Below are positions 1 through 7,900 of a DNA stretch of 10,358 bases, in pieces (the stretch's first letter is position 1; each line of letters starts with the position of its first letter). Under the pieces are notes generated by a model. The model ran no database searches, was not told where the DNA came from, and saw nothing but the letters and a program-made list of their open reading frames with translations. A program made the position numbers and the translations under genes. Source of the DNA: Muribaculaceae bacterium (GTDB lineage: Bacteria > Bacteroidota > Bacteroidia > Bacteroidales > Muribaculaceae); assembly GCA_029059965.1 (NCBI GenBank), contig JAIDUY010000161.1, positions 1 to 10,358 of the forward strand, in the 5' to 3' direction.

Positions 1-68
1 TTTGCCTTGTTCTTCAGTCACGTAGCTACGGCTACGCTCGTTCTTTGCTGTAGCAAAGCGGCTTTGCC
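1..68. repeat. Cluster of small interlocking palindromes, possible dispersed repeat
   Basis: Three mutually complementary short segments lie side by side. CGTAGC (21-26) pairs with GCTACG (31-36) around a 4-nt loop, and GCTACG itself occurs twice in tandem (25-30, 31-36). CTTTGC (43-48) pairs with GCAAAG (53-58) around TGTA, and GCAAAGC (53-59) can instead pair with GCTTTGC (61-67). TTTGCC occurs at 1-6 and again at 63-68, so the element may continue to the left of the window. No coding sequence is evident here. Such palindrome clusters in spacers often belong to REP-like dispersed repeats; that identity is inference because only one copy is visible. Confidence 0.4.
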
Positions 69-147
69 GATGACATTACAAGACAAAAATCACTCAGAGA
101 TATGCGACCCCGGCGTTAACAAATATTGGGGAACCGGCTCTTGTGTT

Positions 148-192
148 AACAGCGCAAGGCGCTCCGGTGATTCGGGCGCCTTGCGCTGTTTT
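148..192. terminator. Perfect 15-bp hairpin, probable intrinsic terminator
   Basis: AACAGCGCAAGGCGC (148-162) is the exact reverse complement of 176-190, with a 13-nt loop between. The stem is GC-rich and on the plus strand ends in TTTT (189-192). It lies about 54 bp beyond the stop codon of the leftward Ca2+ ATPase, so it probably ends that transcript. The T-run is short in both directions and weaker on the minus strand (only TT before AACAC). It may therefore act in both directions, also serving an unseen gene to the left, or mainly protect the 3' end of the mRNA. Confidence 0.7.
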
Positions 193-243
193 GGTTGGGT
201 GCGGTCGTGTCGGGATGCCGCGGCAGGGTAGTGCGGAGTTCTG

Positions 244-2913
244 TCAGCGGCCGAACAGGCGCTTGGCCTGGCGCCATATCTCGCCGATGATGAGCACTGA
301 GGACGTGCCGCCGATGATGATTGCCCAGTCGCGGATCGACAGCGGGACAACGTTGAAGAAGCGTCCTCCGATTGTCACGATAAGTATCTGACCCAAAAGT
401 ATGAGCAGGGCGATGGAGAGGAAGCCGCCGCAGCCCTTGAAGTGGAATGCCGAGCGGCCTGTGGCATAGGCGCGGGCGTTGAACATGTTCCAGAACTGCA
501 GGAAGACGAAGATGGTGAAGAATGCCGACAGCTCGTAGGGCGTGAGGTCGTGGGCGGGGCCGAGGGGCACGCGGCCTATCTGCTCCATGGCGCTGATGTC
601 GGTGTGGTGGAAGTACCACAGCAGTCCGCTCAGGGCTCCGAACATAAGCAGTCCGATGATGATGATGGAGCGCCACATGGAGTGGGTGATGATGAAGGCC
701 GTGCGCGGACGGGGCCGTTCGGCCATCACGCTGCGGCTCGGCGGCAGCGACGACAGTGCCATTGCCGCGAAGGTGTCCATGATGAGGTTCACCCACAGCA
801 TTTGGGTCACTGTCAGTGGCGACTCGGTGCCCATGAATGCTCCGCAGAGAACGATGAGGCAGGCTACGACGTTGACCGTAAGCTGGAAAAGCACGAAGCG
901 CTGTATGTTGCGGTAGAGCGAGCGACCCCACATGACGGCGCGGCCTATGCTGGCGAAGGAGTTGTCGACGATGGTGATGTCCGAGGCTTCCTTGGCTACC
1001 GAAGTGCCGTCGCCCATCGACAGTCCCACATGCGCGGCCTTGAGGGCGGGGGCATCGTTGGTGCCGTCGCCGGTGACGGCAACGACATCGCCGAGTTCCT
1101 GCAGGGTCTCGACGAGGCGCTTCTTGTCCATCGGGCGCGCGCGGGCGATAATCTTGATGTTGTGTATGCGGCGGCGGAGTTCGTCGTCGCTCAGGGCGGC
1201 GAAGTCAGGGCCGGTGATGATGTTGGCTTCGCCGTCGTTGCTGTCGTTCCAAAGTCCTATCTGACGGGCGATTTCGCGGGCTGTGGCGGGCGTGTCGCCT
1301 GTCACGACCTTGACGTTGACGCCGGCGTCGATAACTTCGCGGACAGCGTCGGGCACATCGGCACGGACAGGGTCGGAGATAGCCGCGAAGCCGAGGAACA
1401 CGAGACCGTCGGTGGCGATTTTGTTGTCGACGATGGGGTCGAAGCCTTCAGGCAGAAGCTGATAGGCGAAGCCGAGCGTGCGCATGCCCTGATTCTGGTA
1501 CTCTAACAGGCGCGCATCGACCATCTGACGGGTCAGACCGTCGGGAATGACCTTGCACAGCCCGAATACAATTTCGGGCGCGCCCTTGACGTAGAGTATG
1601 CGTGTGCGGTCGGGACGCTCGACCACGGTGGCCATGAACTTGCGCTCGGTAGAGAAAGGCAGCTCGTCGACGGTCGTCACGCCGCTGCGCAGGGCGGAGT
1701 AGTCCTCGCCCCGTTTGTCGAGCCACAGCAGCAGCGCGCCCTCGGTGGGGTTGCCAATGGCCTTGATGCGGTCGCCTGAGCGGTCGAGTTCGGCGGTGGA
1801 GTTCACGGCTATGCCTTCGGCGAGGACGTCGGAGGGCGGATTTCCGAAAAAGTCGGTTGAGGCCACCTGCATCTTGTTCTCTGTGAGCGTGCCTGTCTTG
1901 TCGGTGCATATCACCGTGGTGGCTCCCATGGTCTCGCAGGCGTGCATCTTGCGCACAAGGTTGTTGGTTCGCAGCATGCGGCGCATGGAGTAGGCCAGCG
2001 AGAGGGTGACGGCCATAGGGAGGCCTTCGGGCACGGCCACGACGACAAGCGTCACGGCTATCATGAATGTCTGCAGGCAGTAGGTCAGGAAGGGCAACCA
2101 GTCCGGGGAGCCGGGGTGGCTGACGAAGTACATGATAATCTTGCCTGCGACTATGAGCAGGGCAATGACGTAGCTGGCACGCGAAATGAGCCTGCCGAGG
2201 CGTTCGAGCTGCTCATCGAGAGGCGTCTTGACCGAGTTGTCGATCTGCGCGGCCTCGAAGACCTTGCCGCTCTCGGTTGCGTCGCCCACGGTAGTGACCT
2301 CCATCACACCGTGACCCTCCATCACCTTGGTGCCGCGAAGCACCATGTCGGAGGGGAAGGTGGCCTCGGAGTCGAACTGGGCGGGGTCTGTACTCTTGGC
2401 GCACAGAGGCTCTCCCGTGAGGGTGGACTCGTCGACGGTCAGTGCCGTGGCTTCGAGGAGCTTGCCGTCGGCGGGCACCTCCTGCCCCGTGTTCAGCACC
2501 ACGATGTCGCCCACCACGATGTCGCGGCGGGGCACCTCGGTGACGGCTCCGTTGCGGAACACCTGTACGGCCTCGTCGTCATTCACCTGATTGAGAATGG
2601 CGAACTCACGTTCGGCGCGTAGCTCGAATAGGAAACCGAGGCCGGTGGCAAGGAGGATGGCTATGATGATGCCGGCGGGCTCGAAGAACACGCCCGCGCC
2701 CTGCCCGAGGCTCCAGTATTCGTAGCATGCTATGCCCACCGAAAGGGCACCCGCCACCAGCAGAATGATGATGAGAGGGTCCTTGAATTTCTCGAGGAAG
2801 CGGCTCCAGGCGCTTTTGCGTCTGGCTGGAGTGAGGACGTTGGCACCATGCGCGCTGCGCGACTGTTCGACCTGTGCGGAGCTCAGTCCGCTGTAGTTTT
2901 TATGTTCAGCCAT
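244..2913 (-). CDS. PMCA-type (P2B) calcium-translocating P-type ATPase
   Basis: An 889-aa inner-membrane pump that would use ATP to export Ca2+ from the cytoplasm. All P2-type landmarks are present: actuator loop TGEP (166-169), M4 ion site PEGLP (295-299), phosphorylation motif DKTGTLT with Asp338 as the phosphorylated residue, hinge TGDGTNDAP (614-622), and M6 NLIMD with ligands Asn709 and Asp713. M5 reads FQLTVNVVA and M6 LWVNLIMDTFA, close to animal plasma-membrane Ca2+ ATPases, which have one Ca2+ site. About ten membrane spans fit the profile, and there is no calmodulin-type C-terminal tail, as expected in bacteria. The ATG at 2913 is chosen; an in-frame TTG at 2973 would add 20 residues but lies upstream of the likely promoter -7 box (2962-2969). 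The gene is monocistronic here and divergent from the PUL regulator. The class is secure; Ca2+ specificity rests on motif similarity. Confidence 0.94.
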   Translation of the reverse strand: MAEHKNYSGLSSAQVEQSRSAHGANVLTPARRKSAWSRFLEKFKDPLIIILLVAGALSVGIACYEYWSLGQGAGVFFEPAGIIIAILLATGLGFLFELRAEREFAILNQVNDDEAVQVFRNGAVTEVPRRDIVVGDIVVLNTGQEVPADGKLLEATALTVDESTLTGEPLCAKSTDPAQFDSEATFPSDMVLRGTKVMEGHGVMEVTTVGDATESGKVFEAAQIDNSVKTPLDEQLERLGRLISRASYVIALLIVAGKIIMYFVSHPGSPDWLPFLTYCLQTFMIAVTLVVVAVPEGLPMAVTLSLAYSMRRMLRTNNLVRKMHACETMGATTVICTDKTGTLTENKMQVASTDFFGNPPSDVLAEGIAVNSTAELDRSGDRIKAIGNPTEGALLLWLDKRGEDYSALRSGVTTVDELPFSTERKFMATVVERPDRTRILYVKGAPEIVFGLCKVIPDGLTRQMVDARLLEYQNQGMRTLGFAYQLLPEGFDPIVDNKIATDGLVFLGFAAISDPVRADVPDAVREVIDAGVNVKVVTGDTPATAREIARQIGLWNDSNDGEANIITGPDFAALSDDELRRRIHNIKIIARARPMDKKRLVETLQELGDVVAVTGDGTNDAPALKAAHVGLSMGDGTSVAKEASDITIVDNSFASIGRAVMWGRSLYRNIQRFVLFQLTVNVVACLIVLCGAFMGTESPLTVTQMLWVNLIMDTFAAMALSSLPPSRSVMAERPRPRTAFIITHSMWRSIIIIGLLMFGALSGLLWYFHHTDISAMEQIGRVPLGPAHDLTPYELSAFFTIFVFLQFWNMFNARAYATGRSAFHFKGCGGFLSIALLILLGQILIVTIGGRFFNVVPLSIRDWAIIIGGTSSVLIIGEIWRQAKRLFGR

Positions 2914-2961
2914 GTGTGTGATTGCGTATTCCGCCCGGGCGTAATTCCGCCTTCGGGCCTG

Positions 2962-2969
2962 CAAAGTTA
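2962..2969 (-). promoter_or_regulatory. Bacteroidota-type -7 box of the ATPase gene
   Basis: Read on the minus strand this is TAACTTTG, a full match to the Bacteroidota -7 consensus TAnnTTTG. It lies about 49 bp upstream of the ATPase ATG, which gives a 5' leader of roughly 40 nt. The -33 region is only a T-run (near 2984-2989 on the plus strand) without a clear TTG, so the -33 part is weak. Confidence 0.6.
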
Positions 2970-2996
2970 ACAATTATAGCATGAAAAAAGATTAAA

Positions 2997-3008
2997 ATTT
3001 AATTAAAT
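2997..3008. promoter_or_regulatory. 12-bp AT palindrome midway between divergent promoters
   Basis: ATTTAATTAAAT is a perfect palindrome centred at 3002.5. It is essentially the midpoint (3003) between the two divergent -7 boxes at 2962-2969 and 3037-3044. It could be an operator shared by both genes or a shared AT-rich upstream element. The symmetry is seen directly; a binding role is inference, since AT-only palindromes arise easily by chance. Confidence 0.35.
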
Positions 3009-3036
3009 CGGGATGTCGTAGTGCAATGGAATTTCG

Positions 3037-3044
3037 TAACTTTG
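3037..3044 (+). promoter_or_regulatory. Bacteroidota-type -7 box of the regulator gene
   Basis: TAACTTTG matches the TAnnTTTG consensus and ends 26 bp before the ATG at 3071, implying a short leader of about 20 nt. There is no good TTG at the expected -33 position. The box extends to TAACTTTGCAG (3037-3047), the exact reverse complement of 2959-2969 at the divergent ATPase promoter. Its position rules out the in-frame ATG at 3026 as translation start. Confidence 0.6.
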
Positions 3045-3070
3045 CAGCAGCTAAACACCTACAACAGCCC

Positions 3071-4777
3071 ATGAAAAAACTGACAGCGGTTCTTGTCGGC
3101 CTTCTGGCCATAGTACTGTCGGCATCTTCCGCAGGCATCAGCCGTGCCAATATGCTTCTTCTTGACTCGCTCGACGCCGTTCTGGCGCGTTCCGACGAGT
3201 TCGTCGCCTCCAAGGAGGCTTCGCTCGCACGGATAAAGGCGCGGGCTTCGGTCGTGACAGACCTTGAGGAGCGCTACTGGCTCTATCGCGACCTCTACCA
3301 TTCATATTCCGCATACGACTCTGACTCCGCCCTCGCATATTCGGCCCGGGCCATCGTCATCGCCGACTCGCTCGGCAGACGGCACTGGATGGACGACGCC
3401 CTCCTGAGCCGCGCATATATCCTCTCGGCGACAGGCCTCTTCCAGCAGGCCAATGAAACGATTCAACGCATCGACCCCGAGCAGCTCTCCCCGCGCATGT
3501 ACCTTAATTATTGCGAGACGAACCTCTTCGTGCAGACGCATGTCGACCAGTACGTCGATGCCCGCAACGACATGATGCCATATACATCGACCACCGACGA
3601 GCTTCTGGAGGCTTTGTGCTCCTCCTTGCCTTCGACCGACCCCGAGTACTACTGGATTTCCGGATGGCGGGCACTGCGCACTCAGGAGGGAGCCCGCGAG
3701 TTCATCCCGCGCCTCGAGACCGTGATGGCAGGCGCGGCCTACGACAGCCGCAACGACGCCCGCAACGCGTGGATGATGTCGGCGCTCTACGACAAGCTAT
3801 CCGACGACGAAAACCGCCTCAAGTACCTCATCCTCTCCGCCATTGCCGATGTCAGGGCCTCGGTGCGCGAGATAGCCTCGCTCGAGGACGTGGCGGCTTT
3901 CACGTATGCCGCGGGCGACCTCGATCACGCCAACACATACATTTCATATGCAATAAGATGCGCCAGCGACTACAAGAGCCGTGTGCGCATTGCCCGCCTC
4001 GCCGATCTGCAATACCACATCTCCGAAGCCTACGAGGAGCGCAACGCTGCTCAGGCAAAGCGCCTTGACGCCTATTTCGCCGTTCTCATCGTAATTCTGC
4101 TTCTTCTCACGGCGGCCTTCACCGTCATCGTGGCGCAGCTGAGGCGCATACGTCGTCGAGGCATGCAGCTCGACCAGGCCAACGAGGCCCTCAACATGCG
4201 CGTGTCCGAACTGCATGCCGCACGCGAGCAGCTCCACGCCGCCAACGAAAGTCTGACGGCGCTTTATGCCTCGGTAAAAGAGGACGCGCGCGAGCTCGCC
4301 CGGGTGAACGACGCCAAGGAAAAATATATCGCCGATATCTTTGCCATCTGTTCGGACAATGTGGACAAGCTCGACGAGTTCCGCAAGAAAATCAACCGCA
4401 TGATTATGGCCGGCCGATTCGACGAAGTCCGCGAACTCACCAAGAGCCCCGAGCTAAGCCACAGCGAGCTCAAGGAACTCTATGCCAATTTCGACCGCAT
4501 CTTCCTTCAGATTTACCCCGAATTCATAGCCGACTTCAACAGCCTCCTGCGCCCCGAGGAAGAGATACGCCTCAAGAAAGGCGAACTGCTCAACACCGAG
4601 TTGCGCATCTACGCCCTGGTGCGTCTGGGCCTCAACGACAGCGTCAAGATTTCGAACTTCCTGCACTGCTCCGTCCAGACCGTCTACAACACCCGCCTGC
4701 GTATCCGCAACAAGGCGCGCGTGCCCCGCGAGGAGTTCGCCGCCCGCGTCCGCAGCCTCGGAAAAGCCATTTTCTGA
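3071..4777 (+). CDS. DUF6377 / SusR-like transmembrane transcriptional regulator
   Basis: A 568-aa one-component regulator. Residues 1-22 form a signal peptide or first hydrophobic segment. A periplasmic region with TPR-like helical pairs follows (about 69-135 and 235-325). A single span lies at 335-357 and is followed by RRIRRRG, which by the positive-inside rule places the C-terminus in the cytoplasm. Residues 365-420 are coiled-coil-like. The C-terminal part (about 425-568) has the DUF6377 pattern, including FDRIFLQIYPEF and LNTELRIYALVRLGL, and ends in a LuxR/FixJ-like helix-turn-helix (511-549, with KISNFLHCSVQTVYN as the core). Family members commonly sit beside susC/susD genes, as here: the SusC gene starts 191 bp downstream on the same strand. 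I infer that it senses a periplasmic signal and controls that operon. The TPR-like sensor shows no recognisable sugar-binding fold, so the ligand is unknown. The ATG at 3071 is chosen because 3026 lies upstream of the -7 box. Confidence 0.86.
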   Translation: MKKLTAVLVGLLAIVLSASSAGISRANMLLLDSLDAVLARSDEFVASKEASLARIKARASVVTDLEERYWLYRDLYHSYSAYDSDSALAYSARAIVIADSLGRRHWMDDALLSRAYILSATGLFQQANETIQRIDPEQLSPRMYLNYCETNLFVQTHVDQYVDARNDMMPYTSTTDELLEALCSSLPSTDPEYYWISGWRALRTQEGAREFIPRLETVMAGAAYDSRNDARNAWMMSALYDKLSDDENRLKYLILSAIADVRASVREIASLEDVAAFTYAAGDLDHANTYISYAIRCASDYKSRVRIARLADLQYHISEAYEERNAAQAKRLDAYFAVLIVILLLLTAAFTVIVAQLRRIRRRGMQLDQANEALNMRVSELHAAREQLHAANESLTALYASVKEDARELARVNDAKEKYIADIFAICSDNVDKLDEFRKKINRMIMAGRFDEVRELTKSPELSHSELKELYANFDRIFLQIYPEFIADFNSLLRPEEEIRLKKGELLNTELRIYALVRLGLNDSVKISNFLHCSVQTVYNTRLRIRNKARVPREEFAARVRSLGKAIF

Positions 4778-4811
4778 GCCTGCCGGACTTTCAAAAATTT
4801 ATACTTCGGGC

Positions 4812-4898
4812 TTACCGATTTATTACCAAATAAATGCAGAAATGCCTGATTTACAGGGTTGTGAATTTCTGTGCAGTTTACTTGTGTCTGTTACCAGA
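4812..4898 (+). promoter_or_regulatory. Candidate operator: TTACC direct repeats and nested inverted repeat
   Basis: TTACC occurs at 4812-4816 and 4823-4827, exactly 11 bp apart (one helical turn), and again at 4891-4895, 7 bp before the -33 box. The last two extend to TTACCAAA and TTACCAGA. Between them, CAGAAAT (4837-4843) pairs with ATTTCTG (4865-4871), enclosing CCTG (4845-4848) and CAGG (4854-4857). These are plausible binding sites for the upstream helix-turn-helix regulator. The repeats are directly visible but short, and the operator role is inference. Confidence 0.4.
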
Positions 4899-4901
4899 GC
4901 A

Positions 4902-4931
4902 TTGTGCTCCCGTTAAGACCATTTAACTTTG
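4902..4931 (+). promoter_or_regulatory. Promoter of the SusC/SusD operon
   Basis: TTG at 4902-4904 and TAACTTTG at 4924-4931 are separated by 19 bp, which fits the Bacteroidota -33/-7 promoter architecture. This is the best-formed promoter in the window. The expected start of transcription is about 4937-4939, leaving a leader of about 30 nt before the ATG at 4969. The leader is A-rich with no Shine-Dalgarno sequence, as is usual in this phylum. Confidence 0.7.
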
Positions 4932-4968
4932 TGCCATAAACCATAAACTAATACCTATAATTAAAGTA

Positions 4969-7900
4969 ATGACAAACCTTAGAATCCAAGCAAAATCCTT
5001 AGCGGTTTTACTGGCAGTACTGTTGCTGGGCACATCGTCGGCCTTTGCGCAGATGCTGGTCAACGGTGTAGTCACCGACTCTGCCGGTGAACCCCTGATT
5101 GGCGTATCTGTCACCGAGAACGGAAAGAACAACGGAGCCACTACCGACATCGACGGCAAGTTCCAGATTCGCGTGGCCGACGGCGCCACCCTCACATTCT
5201 CCTATGTCGGCTATGTGACACGCAGCGAGCGCGCCGCAGCCAACATGAACATTATTCTTGAAGAAGACAACAACCTGCTCTCCGAAGTCGTGGTAGTCGG
5301 CTACGGCGTGCAGAAGAAGAGCGTCGTCACCGCCGCCATCTCCAAAGTCAGCGGTTCCGACATCGAGAGTACCGCGCCCCTGCGCATGGACAACGCCCTC
5401 AAGGGTCTTGCTTCCGGCGTCAGCGTGACCTCCTCGTCCGGCCAGCCCGGCGCCGCAGCCCGCGTGCGTGTACGCGGTATCGGTACCATCAACAACTCCG
5501 ACCCCCTCTACATTGTCGACGGCATGCCCATCGAAGGCGGTCTGGACTACCTCAACCCCAATGACATCGAGAGCATCGAAGTACTCAAGGACGCAGCCTC
5601 CGGCGCTGTCTACGGTGCCCGTGCAGCCAACGGCGTTATCCTCGTCACCACCCGTCAGGGCAAGGAAGGCCGCGCACGCCTGAGCTACGACTTCAGCTAC
5701 GGCTGGCAGACCAAGGCCAAGAAACGCGGTGTGCTCAATGCTTCCGAATATGCCATGATGATCAACGAAGGCCGCCTCAACTCCGGCCAGGCTCCCCTCT
5801 ACGCCGATCCCGCCTCCTACGGCGTCGGCACCGACTGGCAGGACGAAGTCTTCAACGACAACGCCCCCGTGATGAATCATCAGGTCAGCCTCACCGGTGG
5901 CTCGCAGACCGTCAACTACTTCCTCTCGCTGGGCTACTACACCCAGGACGGTATCGTAGGCGGTAACTTCGACCGTTCCAACTACCAGCGTCTGACTCTG
6001 CGCAGCAACGTCGGCATCACCGTATTCGACGAAAGCCGCAACCGCAGCTTCCTCAACAAGCTCACCGTCAACACCAACATCTCCTACGCCCGCATCAAGA
6101 GCAAGAGCATCGAAGTCAACTCCACATGGGGTTCGCCCCTCGGCTCCGCTCTGTCCATGAGCCCGATTCTGAGCCCCTACCTCGAGAAGGGCAGCGCCGA
6201 AGAGGCTTCGCAGCTCGCCTACCTCGCAGGCCAGGCTGACTACGTGCCCATGTACGGTCCCGACGGACGCCTCGTCATGGTGCCCACCGCATTCGGCAAC
6301 TTCCAGGAAATGAACAACCCCATCGCCAACATGAGCCTTCCCGGCGACAAGGGCCACAGCCACAAGTTCGTCGGCAACTTCATCGGCGAACTCCAGATCT
6401 GGGACAACATCAAGTACCGCATCAGCTACGGCGCCGACCTCTCCTTCTGGGGCAATGACGGCTACACTCCCATCTACTACCTCCGCGACGGACAGGGCCA
6501 GACCTTCTCCCGCGCATACTCCCAGAAGAACGAAGGCCTCGTATGGCAGCTCGAAAACCTCCTCTCCTACGACAAGACCATCGGCGACCACTCCTTCAGC
6601 ATCATCCTCGGTACCTCCGCCAAGCAGAGCAGCGGTTCCTACGTCTACGCTTCGCGTAACCACATCGTCGACTACAGCCGTCCCTTCGTCGACGCCTCCA
6701 CAGGCCAAGCAGCCGACGGCGACCGCGACGGCGGCGCAGCTCCCAGCGTGAAGAACAAACTCGCTTCCTACTTCGGCCGCGTAAGCTACAACTTCGCCGA
6801 GCGCTACATGATTCAGGCAACCCTCCGCCGCGACGGCTCCAGCCGCTTCGGTGCCAACAACCACTGGGCTACCTTCCCCTCCGTATCCGCAGGCTGGAAC
6901 ATCATGAACGAGCCCTTCATGCGCGGCCAGAGCCACTGGCTCAACAACGCCAAGCTCCGCGCATCCTGGGGTAAGAACGGTAACGAGAACATCGGCGACT
7001 TCCAGTACATCGCCCTCGCCGCCAACGGCAACAACTACATCTTCGGCCAGGACGGCCACGTTGTCATCGGCACCAAGCCCACACAGCTCCCCAACCCCGA
7101 TCTCAAGTGGGAAGAATCCGAACAGACCGACATCGGCCTTGACCTCGGCTTCCTCAGCAACAAGTTCACATTCAGCGTCGACTACTTCATCAAGAACACC
7201 AACGGCATGCTGATGACCCTCTCCCTGCCCCAGTACGTAGGCGAGGCCATCCCCGTGGGCAACGTCGGCAAGATGCGCAACTCCGGTGTCGAAATGGACT
7301 TCGGCTACCGCCAGAACTTCGGCGACCTCAGCATCCGCGTGGGCGCCAACGCATCCTACCTGCACAACAAACTCATCTCCTACGGCAACGAACAGGGATG
7401 GGCCAACCTCGACAGCTTCCAGGGCACCGGCACAATCACCCGCGCCGAGAACGGAATGCCCTTCCCCTACTTCTATGGCTACGTGACCGACGGCATCATC
7501 CAGAACCCCGCCGAGGCTGCCGAATATAACGGCCGCTACGGCACAAGCCTCGTGCCCGGCGACGTCCGCTTCAAGGATGTCAACGGCGACGGCGCCATCA
7601 CCGAAGACGACCGCACCAAAATCGGTAAGGGCATGCCCGACTGGACTTACGGTCTCAACCTCACCGCCACCTGGCGAGGCTTCGACTTCTACATCTTCTT
7701 CCAGGGCGTAGCCGGCAACGACATCTTCGACGCCACCCGACGCACCGACGCCCTCTCGTCCAACCTCCCCGACTACATGCTCAACCGCTGGACCGGCGAA
7801 GGCTCCACCAACTCCATGCCCCGCTACGTACAGGGCGACGGCTACAACTGGCAGAGCTCCGACCTCCTCGTTCACGACGGCAGCTACTTCCGCCTCAAGA

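Noticed and set aside
442..1506. A 354-codon plus-strand open frame inside the ATPase gene
   Set aside because: It is antisense to conserved P-type ATPase motifs and shows no family resemblance, signal peptide or promoter.
2914..2973. TTG start extending the ATPase by 20 residues
   Set aside because: It overlaps the predicted -7 box at 2962-2969 and starts upstream of the likely transcription start; the ATG at 2913 fits the family N-terminus.
3026..3070. Upstream in-frame ATG extending the regulator by 15 residues
   Set aside because: It lies upstream of the -7 box at 3037-3044, so it would not be in the transcript, and it would put a polar stretch in front of the signal peptide-like MKKLTAVLVGLLA.
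4778..4830. A terminator after the regulator gene
   Set aside because: No stable GC-rich stem followed by a T-run is present, so read-through from the regulator into the SusC operon remains possible.
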